Notes under the pieces: model-generated
The model's database searches: none
Seen by the model: the letters and a program-made list of their open reading frames with translations, nothing else
Told to the model about the DNA's origin: nothing
Program-made: the position numbers and the translations under genes
From: Thauera sp. GDN1
Lineage (GTDB): Bacteria > Pseudomonadota > Gammaproteobacteria > Burkholderiales > Rhodocyclaceae
Direction of reading: 5' to 3'
Assembly (NCBI RefSeq): GCF_029223545.1
Contig: NZ_CP097870.1
Span: 434,001-498,000 of the forward strand
Length of the DNA: 64,000 bases
In this document: positions 38,385-47,106 of the stretch, piece after piece
Layout: each line of letters begins with the position of its first letter
How positions within the stretch are numbered: the first letter of the stretch is position 1

Positions 38385-41300
38385 CTACGCCCCCATGGCC
38401 ATCAGGCTGGCGTTGCCACCGGCGGCGGCGGTGTTGATCGACAGCGTGCGCTCGTGCACCAGGCGGCCGAGGTCGTATTCGGGTGTGGGGCGCAGCAGCT
38501 GCAGGAGCGGGCCGCCGCGTGCGGCGATGCGCTGCTGCAGCGCGTCGGCCTCGGTGTCCTTGCCGTCGAGGAGCACCGCGCCGAGCGCCCTGTCGAACCA
38601 GGCCGCATCCACCGCGACGTGCGCACGCAGCGCGTCGGGTAGCGCCGCCTGCACCTTGCGCGCAGCGTCGCGGTCGGCGAGCAGCAGGCGGTTGCCGCTG
38701 GCCAGCGCGGCCATCAGCTGATGCAGCACGGCGGCGGCGCTGTCCGCGACGCCGGCAATCGTGCCGCGCGCGGTGAAGCGCAGGCTGTCGTCCTCGCCGG
38801 TGGGGCCGGGCAGGGCCAGGCGCAGGCCGCTGATGCGGCGCGCGCGGCAGGCGTCGGCGCGGTCGCGCAGCACGGCGAGCTCGTCGCCCTCGAGCAGGCC
38901 GCGACCGGCGCCGTCCAGCCATTCGAGCAAGTCGGCCAGGGCGGCATCGGCGGCGCGTGTCTCGTCGCCCTCGGTCACCGCGAGCGCGCCGTCGGCCAGC
39001 ACCGGGCCCGGCGTGCGCGCGAGCAGGCGATGCAGGTAGAGCGGGCCGCCCGCCTTCGGCCCGGTGCCGGACAGGCCCTCGCCGCCGAAGGGCTGCACGC
39101 CGACCACCGCACCGATGATGTTGCGGTTCACATACAGGTTGCCGACATGGGCGCGCGCGGCGACGCGCTCGACGGTCTCGTCGATGCGGGTGTGCACGCC
39201 CATGGTGAGGCCATAGCCGCTGGCGTTGATCGCGTCGATCAGGCCGTCGAGCTCGGACGCGCGGTAGCGCAGCACGTGCAGGATGGGGCCGAACTGCTCG
39301 CGGCCGAGTTCGGACAGCGCGCCGATCTCGATGATCGTCGGCGCGACGAAGGTGCCGTGCGCGCATGCGGCCGGCAGCGGCAGGCGGGTGACGCGGGCGC
39401 CCTTCGCCTGCATCGCGGCCACGTGGGCTTCCAGCCCGTCGCGCGCATCGGCGTCGATCACCGGGCCGATGTCGACCCGGACGTCCGCCGGGTTGCCCAC
39501 GCGCAGCTCGGCGAGCGCGCCCTGCAGCATGTGCAGCACGCCGTCGGCGATGTCCTGCTGCAGGCACAGCACGCGCAGCGCCGAGCAGCGCTGGCCGGCG
39601 GAGTCGAAGGCGGAGGCGAGCACGTCGGTCACCACCTGCTCGGGGAGCGCGGTGGAGTCCACGATCATCGCGTTCTGGCCGCCGGTCTCGGCGATCAGCG
39701 GCACGTTGCCGCCGCGCGCGGCGAGGCTGCGGTTGATCAGCGCGGCGACCTCGGTGGAGCCGGTGAACATCACCCCGCGCACGCGTGCATCCGCCACCAG
39801 CGTGGCGCCGACGGTTTCGCCGCGGCCGGGCAGCAGCTGAAGCGCGGCGGGCGGGATGCCGGCCTCGTGCAGCAGGCGCACCGCGAAGGCGGCGATCAGC
39901 GGGGTCTGCTCGGCCGGCTTGGCGAGCACCGGGTTGCCGGCGGCGAGCGCGGCGGCGACCTGGCCGGTGAAGATGGCGAGCGGGAAGTTCCACGGGCTGA
40001 TGCACAGGACCGGGCCGAGCGGAACGTGGCTGGCGGCGTCGAAGCCGCGCGCCTGCTGGGCGTAGTAGCGCAGGAAGTCGACCGCCTCGCGCAGCTCGGC
40101 GACCGCGTTGGCCCACGACTTGCCGGCCTCGCGCACGGCCAGCGCCAGCAGGGTGTCGGCCTCGCGCTCGAACAGGGCGGCGGCGTGGACGAGCGCGTCG
40201 CTGCGCGTGCTGGCCGGGGTGGCAGCCCATTCGGGCGCTGCGGCGTTGGCGGCGGCGAGGGCGTACTCGATGTCGGCGGCTTGCGCTTCGGCGACGCTGC
40301 CCACGATGTCGCCGTGGTCGGCCGGGTTGCGCACCACTTGCGCAGCCGCCGGTTCCTGCGGTGCGCTTGCATCGTGTGCCGCAGTGCCGACTGAGCGATC
40401 GTGCGCGGCGGTGGTCCCGGCTCCTTGCTCAGCCTCGGCTCCAGTTCCGGCTCCGGCTGCGGCGGGCAGGGTGACGATGGGGCCCGCGGTGAAGGGGCTG
40501 CCGTGGGTCGCGGCGAGTGCCGCGGCGATGCGCGCGCGCACCGGCTCGCTGGCGAGGTCGTGGCCCGCGGAGTTGATGCGCTGTGCGCCGAACAGCTCGG
40601 AAGGCAGCGCGATCTTCGGATGCGGCGCGCCGGCGAGCGGCGCGGCCTGCTCGACCGGGTCGGCGATCAGCTCCTCGACCGGCACGCGCTCGTCGACGAT
40701 GCGGTTCACGAAGCTGGTGTTGGCGCCGTTCTCGAGCAGGCGGCGCACCAGGTAGGCGAGCAGGGTCTCGTGGCTGCCCACCGGGGCGTAGATGCGCACC
40801 AGGCGGTGGCGGTCGGCGCGGCCGACGATCTGGTCGTAGAGCGGCTCGCCCATGCCGTGCAGGCACTGGAACTCGTAGTCGCCCGGCTGCCAGGCGCGGC
40901 CGTCGGCGGCGGCGAGGTGGAAGATCGCCGCCAGCGAGTGCGCGTTGTGGGTGGCGAACTGCGGATAGATCGCGTCGCGCGCGGCGAGCAGCTTCTTCGC
41001 GCAGGCGAGGTAGGAGACGTCGGTGTACACCTTGCGCGTATACACCGGGTAGCCGGCCAGGCCGTCGATCTGCGCGCGCTTGATCTCGGCGTCCCAGTAG
41101 GCGCCCTTGACCAGGCGCACCATCATGCGCCGGCCGCTGCGACGGGCGAGGTCGATGACGAAGTCGAGCACCTGCGGTGCGCGCTTCTGGTAGGCCTGCA
41201 CCACGAAGCCCAGGCCGGTCCAGCCGGCGAGCGCGTCGTCGAGGGCGAGCGCCTCGAGCAGGTCGAGCGAGAGGTCGAGGCGGTCGGCCTCCTCGGCGTC

Positions 41301-42209
41301 GATGTTGAGGCCGATGTCGTGGCGCCTGGCGTGCAGGCACAGGGTCTTGAGCCTGGGCAGCAGCTCGGCGAGCACGCGCTCGCGCTGCGACCAGGTGTAG
41401 CGCGGGTGCAGGGCGGAGAGCTTCACCGAAATGCCGTTGCCGTCGACCACGCCGCGGCCCTTCGAGGCCGCGCCGATGGCCTGGATCGCGCGTTCGTAGT
41501 CGCGGAAGTAGCGCTCGGCGTCCGCCGCAGTCATCGCCGCCTCGCCGAGCATGTCGAAGGAGTAGCGGTAGCCTTGCTTCTCGTGCTCGCGGCCGCGCTT
41601 CAGCGCTTCATCGATGTCGCGGCCGGTGACGAACTGTTCCCCGAGCATGCGCATCGCCAGGTCCATGCCCTTGCGGATCAGCGGCTCGCCGCCGCGCGCC
41701 ACCAGGCGGGTGAGGGCCGAGGACAGGCCCTCGGCGCTGCTGGTCGACACCAGCCGGCCGGTGATCAGCAGGCCCCAGGTGGCGGCATTGACGAACAGCG
41801 AGGGACTGTTGCCGATATGCGCGCGCCAGTCGCCGTCGGCGAGCTTGTCGCGGATCAGGCGGTCGGCGGTGGCCTTGTCGGGCACGCGCAGCAGGGCCTC
41901 GGCCAGGCACATCAGCGCCACGCCTTCCTGGCTGGAGAGCGAGAACTCCTTCATCAGCGCGTCGACGCCGGATGAGCGCGAGCGGGTGGCGCGCAGGCCG
42001 CTGACGAGCTCGTGGGCGAGGCTGCGGACGGGTTCGCGCAGGGCGTCGGGCAGGCGCGCGGCGTCGACCAGCTTCGGCACGCACACCGGTTCCGGCGTGC
42101 GCCAGGCGGCGTCGATCGCGCACCGGAGCGCGCTGCGCGCCGTGGCGGGCAGGGCCGCGGTTGCGGCGTCGAAGGCGGCAGGGGCGCTGGAGGGGATGGG
42201 GTCGGTCAC
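38385..42209 (-). CDS. putA: Bifunctional proline dehydrogenase / P5C dehydrogenase PutA (no DNA-binding domain)
   Basis: 1274 aa from GTG at 42209, which follows AGGAGT; the open frame to 42311 lacks a site. It converts proline to glutamate by FAD-dependent oxidation and then NAD-dependent P5C oxidation, with channelling. PRODH barrel ~150-480 (RLVKGAYWDAEIKRAQ, FATHNAHSLAAI, FQCLHGMGEPLYDQI). After a P/A-rich linker comes the ALDH domain (SPWNFPLAIFTGQ, FDSAGQRCSALRVL with catalytic Cys ~873). A further C-terminal ALDH-like domain (~1030-1274) makes it a type B PutA. The N-terminal ribbon-helix-helix repressor domain is absent, so control falls to another factor, probably the divergent Lrp-type gene. 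Confidence 0.95.
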   Translation of the reverse strand: MTDPIPSSAPAAFDAATAALPATARSALRCAIDAAWRTPEPVCVPKLVDAARLPDALREPVRSLAHELVSGLRATRSRSSGVDALMKEFSLSSQEGVALMCLAEALLRVPDKATADRLIRDKLADGDWRAHIGNSPSLFVNAATWGLLITGRLVSTSSAEGLSSALTRLVARGGEPLIRKGMDLAMRMLGEQFVTGRDIDEALKRGREHEKQGYRYSFDMLGEAAMTAADAERYFRDYERAIQAIGAASKGRGVVDGNGISVKLSALHPRYTWSQRERVLAELLPRLKTLCLHARRHDIGLNIDAEEADRLDLSLDLLEALALDDALAGWTGLGFVVQAYQKRAPQVLDFVIDLARRSGRRMMVRLVKGAYWDAEIKRAQIDGLAGYPVYTRKVYTDVSYLACAKKLLAARDAIYPQFATHNAHSLAAIFHLAAADGRAWQPGDYEFQCLHGMGEPLYDQIVGRADRHRLVRIYAPVGSHETLLAYLVRRLLENGANTSFVNRIVDERVPVEELIADPVEQAAPLAGAPHPKIALPSELFGAQRINSAGHDLASEPVRARIAAALAATHGSPFTAGPIVTLPAAAGAGTGAEAEQGAGTTAAHDRSVGTAAHDASAPQEPAAAQVVRNPADHGDIVGSVAEAQAADIEYALAAANAAAPEWAATPASTRSDALVHAAALFEREADTLLALAVREAGKSWANAVAELREAVDFLRYYAQQARGFDAASHVPLGPVLCISPWNFPLAIFTGQVAAALAAGNPVLAKPAEQTPLIAAFAVRLLHEAGIPPAALQLLPGRGETVGATLVADARVRGVMFTGSTEVAALINRSLAARGGNVPLIAETGGQNAMIVDSTALPEQVVTDVLASAFDSAGQRCSALRVLCLQQDIADGVLHMLQGALAELRVGNPADVRVDIGPVIDADARDGLEAHVAAMQAKGARVTRLPLPAACAHGTFVAPTIIEIGALSELGREQFGPILHVLRYRASELDGLIDAINASGYGLTMGVHTRIDETVERVAARAHVGNLYVNRNIIGAVVGVQPFGGEGLSGTGPKAGGPLYLHRLLARTPGPVLADGALAVTEGDETRAADAALADLLEWLDGAGRGLLEGDELAVLRDRADACRARRISGLRLALPGPTGEDDSLRFTARGTIAGVADSAAAVLHQLMAALASGNRLLLADRDAARKVQAALPDALRAHVAVDAAWFDRALGAVLLDGKDTEADALQQRIAARGGPLLQLLRPTPEYDLGRLVHERTLSINTAAAGGNASLMAMGA

Positions 42210-42323
42210 GGCCGGGCACTCCTGGGCACGGAGGCGCGCTTTGCGGGCGCACCGCGGCGAGCGGTTGAAGGGGGGCGGGACATCCGCCCGAACGGCCGAA
42301 TTCTTCGCCAAAAACCGCAGTTA

Positions 42324-42393
42324 ATGGCTCCAAAGTTTGCGTTTATAGAGCCATAATTCCTGTACTGAAATTATTTTGCAGACAGAACGTCTG
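42324..42393. promoter_or_regulatory. putA / lrp-type intergenic operators
   Basis: The 194-base gap between putA and the Lrp-type gene contains two dyads: ATGGCTC-N17-GAGCCAT (42324-42354) and CAGAC-N5-GTCTG (42379-42393, only 10 bases before the regulator ATG). The surroundings are AT-rich (42340-42378) compared with flanking genes. Such spaced dyads fit an Lrp/AsnC protein that regulates putA and itself. Confidence 0.6.
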
Positions 42394-42403
42394 TTGCACT
42401 GCA

Positions 42404-42868
42404 ATGGATCGCATCGATCAGAAGATTCTCCTCGAGCTGCAGGCCGACGCCCGCCTGTCCATCGTCGAGCTGTCGCGCCGGGTGGGCCTGACCAAGACAC
42501 CCTGCGCCGAGCGCGTCCGCCGGCTGGAAAAGAGCGGCGTGATCCGCGGCTACCACGCCGACCTCGACCCCGACGCGGTCGGTGCCGGTCACATCGTCGT
42601 CGTCCAGGTGCTGCTGACCAGCACCACCGAGCAGGACCTGCGCCGCTTCAACGAGGCGGTGCGGCGCATCCCCGAGATCGAGTCCTGCCACATGATCGCC
42701 GGCGACTTCGACTACCTGCTCAAGGTGCGCACGCGCGACATCAACGAGTACCGGCGCGTGATGGGCGAGCAGATCTCCGGCCTGCCCTGCGTCAAGCAGA
42801 CCCACACCTACGTGGTGATGGAGGTGGTGAAGGACGAGCGCAGCCTGCCGGTGCGCCCGCCCGTCTGA
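42404..42868 (+). CDS. Lrp/AsnC-family regulator, probable PutR
   Basis: 154 aa. N-terminal helix-turn-helix (DQKILLELQADARLSIVELSRRVGLTKTPCAERVRRLEKSG) and C-terminal RAM ligand-binding domain (HIVVVQVLLTSTTEQDL, ESCHMIAGDFDYLLKVRTRDINEYRRVM). It is divergent from putA, and in many proteobacteria the Lrp member beside putA activates it in response to proline. The window's PutA lacks its own DNA-binding domain, which supports this role. Confidence 0.9.
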   Translation: MDRIDQKILLELQADARLSIVELSRRVGLTKTPCAERVRRLEKSGVIRGYHADLDPDAVGAGHIVVVQVLLTSTTEQDLRRFNEAVRRIPEIESCHMIAGDFDYLLKVRTRDINEYRRVMGEQISGLPCVKQTHTYVVMEVVKDERSLPVRPPV

Positions 42869-42980
42869 CACGCCAGGGCGCGCGGTGCCGCGCAGGCGGC
42901 GCCAGGCGCCCTTGGTGTAACATTCCGGCCAAAGCATTCGCCGCTGCCAGTCCGGCAGCCGGTACTCCCGAGAGACATTC

Positions 42981-44282
42981 ATGGTCCCGCACCTCACCAC
43001 CGCACTCACCGGCCCCCTGCTCGAGCTCGAGCGCCAGTTCCTCGACAACGCCTGCGATATCGAAAAGTGGTTCCGCACCCAGTGGCAGGATCACATGCCG
43101 CCCTTCTACGGCTCGACCGACCTGCGCAACTCGGGCTTCAAGCTCGCGCCGGTCGACCTGAACCTGTTCCCCGGCGGTTTCAACAACCTCAACGACGCCT
43201 TCATGCCGCTGTGCGTGCAGGCCGCGCAGGCGGCGATCGAGCGCATCTGCCCGGACGCCAGCAAGCTGCTGCTGATCCCCGAGAACCACACCCGCAACCA
43301 GTTCTACCTGCAGAACGTGGCCAAGCTGGTGTCCATCCTGCGCCTGACCGGCCTCGACGTGCGCATCGGCAGCCTGCTGCCCGAGATCGCCGAGCCGACC
43401 GTGCTCGAACTGGCCAACGGCGCCGCGCTGACGCTGGAGCCGCTGCGCCGCAGCGGCAGCCGCATCGGCCTGGACAACTTCGACCCGTGCGCGGTGCTGC
43501 TCAACAACGACCTGTCGGCCGGCATCCCGCAGGTGCTGAAGGGGCTCGACGAGCAGTGGCTGATCCCGCCGCTGCACGCCGGCTGGCACAAGCGCCGCAA
43601 GTCGAAGCACGCCGAGTGCTACGACCGCGTCGCGCGCGCCTTCGCAGAAGAAATCGGCATCGACCCGTGGCGCATCAACCCCGAGTTCGGGGTGTGCGGC
43701 CAGATCAACTTCCAGGAGCGTACCGGCGAGGAGTGCCTGGCGGCGCAGGTGGATTCGCTGCTCACCCGCATCCGCGCCAAGTACAAGGAATACGGCGTCA
43801 CCGACGAGCCCTTCGTGGTGGTCAAGGCCGACGCCGGCACCTACGGCATGGGCGTGATGACGGTGAAGGACGCCTCCGAGGTGGTCGGCCTCAACCGCCG
43901 CCAGCGCAACAAGATGGCGGTGGTGAAGGAGGGCCTGCAGGTGCACGAGGTCATCATCCAGGAAGGTGTGCATACCTTCGAGACGGTCGAGGACGGCGTC
44001 GCCGAGCCGGTCGTCTACATGATGGACCACTACGTGGTGGGCGGTTTCTACCGCGTGCACACCGAGCGCGGCCGCGACGAGAACCTCAACGCCCCGGGCA
44101 TGCACTTCAAGCCGCTCGCCTTCGACACCAGCGGCACCATGCCCGACGCCGCCCAGGGCCCGGATGCGCCGCCGAACCGCTTCTACGCCTACGGCGTGGT
44201 CGCGCGCCTGGCGCTGCTGGCGGCCTCGGTCGAGATCGAGGAGACCGCCCCGGTCGAGGACGAGGACGCGCTGGCGGCGTGA
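42981..44282 (+). CDS. gshA: Glutamate-cysteine ligase (proteobacterial PF08886 type)
   Basis: 433 aa. First step of glutathione synthesis: ATP-dependent joining of glutamate and cysteine. The sequence belongs to the GshA type found with GshB in beta- and some gammaproteobacteria, different from E. coli GshA: PPFYGSTDLRNSGFKLAPVDLNLFPGGFNNL near the start, LLLIPENHTRNQFY, WHKRRKSKHAECYD, VVKADAGTYGMGVM, and GFYRVHTERGRDENLNAPG. It precedes gshB by 18 bases on the same strand. Confidence 0.94.
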   Translation: MVPHLTTALTGPLLELERQFLDNACDIEKWFRTQWQDHMPPFYGSTDLRNSGFKLAPVDLNLFPGGFNNLNDAFMPLCVQAAQAAIERICPDASKLLLIPENHTRNQFYLQNVAKLVSILRLTGLDVRIGSLLPEIAEPTVLELANGAALTLEPLRRSGSRIGLDNFDPCAVLLNNDLSAGIPQVLKGLDEQWLIPPLHAGWHKRRKSKHAECYDRVARAFAEEIGIDPWRINPEFGVCGQINFQERTGEECLAAQVDSLLTRIRAKYKEYGVTDEPFVVVKADAGTYGMGVMTVKDASEVVGLNRRQRNKMAVVKEGLQVHEVIIQEGVHTFETVEDGVAEPVVYMMDHYVVGGFYRVHTERGRDENLNAPGMHFKPLAFDTSGTMPDAAQGPDAPPNRFYAYGVVARLALLAASVEIEETAPVEDEDALAA

Positions 44283-44300
44283 CGGAACGGTGACGCAGCC

Positions 44301-45257
44301 ATGACCCGCAAGCTCAAGTTCCTCTTCATCCTCGACCCGCTCGCCGGGCTCAAGGCCTACAAGGATTCCAGCATCGCGATGATGCGCGCGGCCGCCGCGC
44401 GCGGGCACGAGGTGTGGACGACGCAGCGCGCCGCGCTGACCTGGCGCGACGGCGCGGTGAGCGCGCGCGCCCTGCAGATCCATCTGCTGGCGGGCGACGC
44501 GCCATGGTACGCCGCGGCCGGACCGGAGCAGTCGCAGGCGCTGGCGGCCTTCGACGCGGTGCTGATGCGCCAGGACCCGCCCTTCGACTTCGAGTACGTC
44601 ACCGCGACCTGGCTGCTGGAGGACGCGGCCCAGGCCGGGGCGCGGGTGTTCAACAACCCGCGCGCGATCCGCGACCATTCCGAGAAGCTGGCGATCACCG
44701 AGTTTCCGCAGTTCATGGCGACCTCGCTGGTCGCGCGCGATGCGGTCGACATCCAGGCCTTCATCGACGAGCTCGGCGACGTGATCCTCAAGCCGCTGGA
44801 CGGCATGGGCGGCAGCCAGATCTTCCGCGTCAGGAAGGACGACCCCAACCGCAACGTCATCATCGAGACGCTGACCCAGGAAGGGGCGCGCACGATCATG
44901 GCGCAGCGCTACCTGGCGCAGATCGCCGAGGGCGACAAGCGCGTGCTGATCATCGGCGGCGAGGTCGTGCCCTATTCGCTCGCGCGCATCCCGCAGGCCG
45001 GCGAGACGCGCGGCAACCTCGCCGCCGGCGGCCGTGGCGTGGCGATGGCGCTGACCGCGCGCGAGCGCGAGATCGCCGAGTACCTCGCCCCGATCCTGTG
45101 GGCGCGCGGCCTGCTGATCGTCGGCCTGGACGTCATCGGCGGTCATCTCACCGAGATCAACGTCACCAGTCCGACCTGCATGGTCGAGATCGCCGCGCAG
45201 CAGGGCTTCGACGTCGCCGGGCTGGTGATCGACAAGCTGGAGCAGGCGTGCGGCTAG
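44301..45257 (+). CDS. gshB: Glutathione synthetase
   Basis: 318 aa ATP-grasp enzyme adding glycine to gamma-glutamylcysteine. FILDPLAGLKAYKDSSIAMMRAA at the N-terminus and VLMRQDPPFDFEYVTATWLLE are diagnostic, followed by VILKPLDGMGGSQIFRV (ATP-grasp), MAQRYLAQIAEGDKRVLIIGGE, and LTEINVTSPTCMVEI. Second gene of a gshA-gshB-apbE run on the plus strand. Confidence 0.96.
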   Translation: MTRKLKFLFILDPLAGLKAYKDSSIAMMRAAAARGHEVWTTQRAALTWRDGAVSARALQIHLLAGDAPWYAAAGPEQSQALAAFDAVLMRQDPPFDFEYVTATWLLEDAAQAGARVFNNPRAIRDHSEKLAITEFPQFMATSLVARDAVDIQAFIDELGDVILKPLDGMGGSQIFRVRKDDPNRNVIIETLTQEGARTIMAQRYLAQIAEGDKRVLIIGGEVVPYSLARIPQAGETRGNLAAGGRGVAMALTAREREIAEYLAPILWARGLLIVGLDVIGGHLTEINVTSPTCMVEIAAQQGFDVAGLVIDKLEQACG

Positions 45258-45259
45258 GG

Positions 45260-46339
45260 ATGGGAAACAGGGGGAATGGGGGACGGACCCCTATTCCCTT
45301 GAAATTGGGGTCCGTCCCCCATTTCCTTCTGGCGGTGTGTGCCATGCTCCTGCTGTCGGCGTGCTCGCGCGCCGAGGTCTTCCGCCACGAGGCCTTCGTG
45401 TTCGGCACCCGGGTCGACGTCGCGGTGTACGGCGACAGCCAGGCCGAGGCCGATGCGGCCGCCGGGGCGGTGCTGCGCGAGTTCGACCGCCTGCATCGCG
45501 CCTACCACGCCTGGGAGCCGTCCGAACTCACCGTGTTGAACGCAGCGCTCGCGCGCGGCGAGACCGCCACCGTGTCCGACGAGCTGGCGGCGATGTTGAA
45601 GGACGCGCAGCAGATCGCCGCCACCGGCGACCAGCTCTTCAACCCCGCGCTCGGCGGCCTGATCGCGCTGTGGGGCTTCCATACCGACAATTTCGTGCCG
45701 CAGCGCCCCGACCCGGCGCAGCTGCAGGCGCTGCTCGATGCCCGGCCGTCGATGGCCGACCTCGTCATCGACGGCAACCGGGTGAGCAGCCGCAACCCTG
45801 CGGTCCAGCTCGACCTCGGCGGCTACGCCAAGGGCTACGCGCTCGACCGCGCCGCCGCCATCCTGCGCGAGAACGGCGTGGCCAACGCGCTGATCAACAT
45901 CGGCGGCAACGTCATGGCGCTCGGGAAGAAGGGCGACCAGCCGTGGCGCATCGGCATCCAGCATCCGCGCACGCCGGCGCCGCTGGCCACGCTGCCGCTC
46001 TACGACGGCGAGGCGGTCGGCACCTCGGGCGACTACCAGCGCTACTTCGAACTCGACGGCGAGCGCTACGCCCACCTCCTCGATCCGCGCACCGGCCAGC
46101 CGGCGCGCGGCACGCAGTCGCTGACCATCCTGATCACGCCGCGCGCGGGCGCCGGCACGCTGTCGGACGCGCCCAGCAAGCCGGCCTACCTCGCCGGCGA
46201 GCAGTGGCGCGAACACACGCGCCGATTCGGCATCGAACACGTGTTGCGCGTCGCGGCCGACGGCCGCGTCGAGGTCACCCGTGCGCTGCGCGCGCGGCTG
46301 CAGTTCCCGGCACCGATCGAGGTGACGGTCGTCGATTGA
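45260..46339 (+). CDS. apbE: FAD:protein FMN transferase lipoprotein
   Basis: 359 aa. ApbE attaches FMN covalently to threonine of target flavoproteins outside the cytoplasm. A lipobox LLLSAC (Cys ~33) and conserved motifs EFDRLHRAYHAWEPSELTVLN, LDLGGYAKGYALDRA, NALINIGGNVMALG, and YFELDGERYAHLLDPRTG are present; threonine and serine residues of the SLTILIT region follow. The signal peptide's first ~22 residues are encoded by an inverted repeat, so the real start is not certain; the next in-frame ATG (45344) would leave only MLLLSAC as signal. It starts two bases after gshB. Confidence 0.87.
   Translation: MGNRGNGGRTPIPLKLGSVPHFLLAVCAMLLLSACSRAEVFRHEAFVFGTRVDVAVYGDSQAEADAAAGAVLREFDRLHRAYHAWEPSELTVLNAALARGETATVSDELAAMLKDAQQIAATGDQLFNPALGGLIALWGFHTDNFVPQRPDPAQLQALLDARPSMADLVIDGNRVSSRNPAVQLDLGGYAKGYALDRAAAILRENGVANALINIGGNVMALGKKGDQPWRIGIQHPRTPAPLATLPLYDGEAVGTSGDYQRYFELDGERYAHLLDPRTGQPARGTQSLTILITPRAGAGTLSDAPSKPAYLAGEQWREHTRRFGIEHVLRVAADGRVEVTRALRARLQFPAPIEVTVVD
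45275..45323. repeat. Inverted repeat of REP type inside the apbE signal-peptide region
   Basis: A perfect inverted repeat: AATGGGGGACGGACCCC (45275-45291), 15-base loop, GGGGTCCGTCCCCCATT (45307-45323). This matches the widespread GGGGTCCGTCCCC-type dispersed palindrome of proteobacteria. It spans codons ~6-22 of apbE as called. No RAYT-type transposase is in the window. Confidence 0.85.
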
Positions 46340-46356
46340 AACCAAGGGAGGGAATC

Positions 46357-47070
46357 ATGGACATGACACCGCAAACCGCCTGGCTGGTCGCCATTTTCGC
46401 CGTCGTCATCGTGGGCGTCGTGGCCTTCTTCATCGGCCGCGGCACTGCCGGCACCAAGGCGCGCATCGACGAGTTGGAGGCCGAGCTGAGCACCAGGCGG
46501 GCCGAGGTCGAGGGCTACCGCAAGGAGGTCGAGCAGCACTTCGACAAGACGGCGACGCTGTTCGTGTCGATGGCGGGCTCGTACAAGGAGCTGTTCGAGC
46601 ACCTGTCCTCGGGCTACGAGAAGCTGTCCACCGGCTCGGCGCGCGAGCTCTTCCAGCAGCGCGTGGATGCGCTGCTGATCGGTTCCGCACGCGGCGCGAG
46701 CAGCGGGGACGAGGCCGGCAAGCTGCTGGCGGGTGGCGCAGCGGCAGCCGCGGCGGGCGCGGCGACGGCCGATGCCGCCACCTCCGCTCCGGCTGCGGCC
46801 GGCGAGACATCGGAAGCGGGCGTGACTGCCGACCCGGCCGCCAAGATCGAACCGATGCCCGGATCGACCGAGTCCATGCCCGCGGGGGACACGGCGGAGG
46901 CCGCTCCCGTGTCCCGGCCCGAGCCCGCCGCAGGCGCTGCGGAAGCGTCGGACTCGTCCGCCGTGGACGAGTCCGACGAGCGCGTGCGCAAGGCCGAAGG
47001 CATCGCCTTCGATCCGGACGTCGATGACACCAAGCCCCGCAGCCACGAATCCCGCATCGACGCCATCTGA
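46357..47070 (+). CDS. DUF1043 family (YhcB/ZapG-like) membrane protein
   Basis: 237 aa. A single N-terminal membrane helix (~8-28, WLVAIFAVVIVGVVAFFIGR) followed by a coiled coil (~33-70) and the DUF1043 core (YRKEVEQHFDKTATLFVSMAGSYKELFEHLSSGYEKL). The C-terminal half is Ala/Pro/Glu-rich and low in complexity, with a final DDTKPRSHESRIDAI. YhcB/ZapG works in cell-envelope growth and division in E. coli; equivalence here is inferred. Good AAGGGAGG site before the ATG. Confidence 0.85.
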   Translation: MDMTPQTAWLVAIFAVVIVGVVAFFIGRGTAGTKARIDELEAELSTRRAEVEGYRKEVEQHFDKTATLFVSMAGSYKELFEHLSSGYEKLSTGSARELFQQRVDALLIGSARGASSGDEAGKLLAGGAAAAAAGAATADAATSAPAAAGETSEAGVTADPAAKIEPMPGSTESMPAGDTAEAAPVSRPEPAAGAAEASDSSAVDESDERVRKAEGIAFDPDVDDTKPRSHESRIDAI

Positions 47071-47106
47071 GAAACCGGCCGGGCGCGTGCCGCCCGGCCG
47101 CATCCC

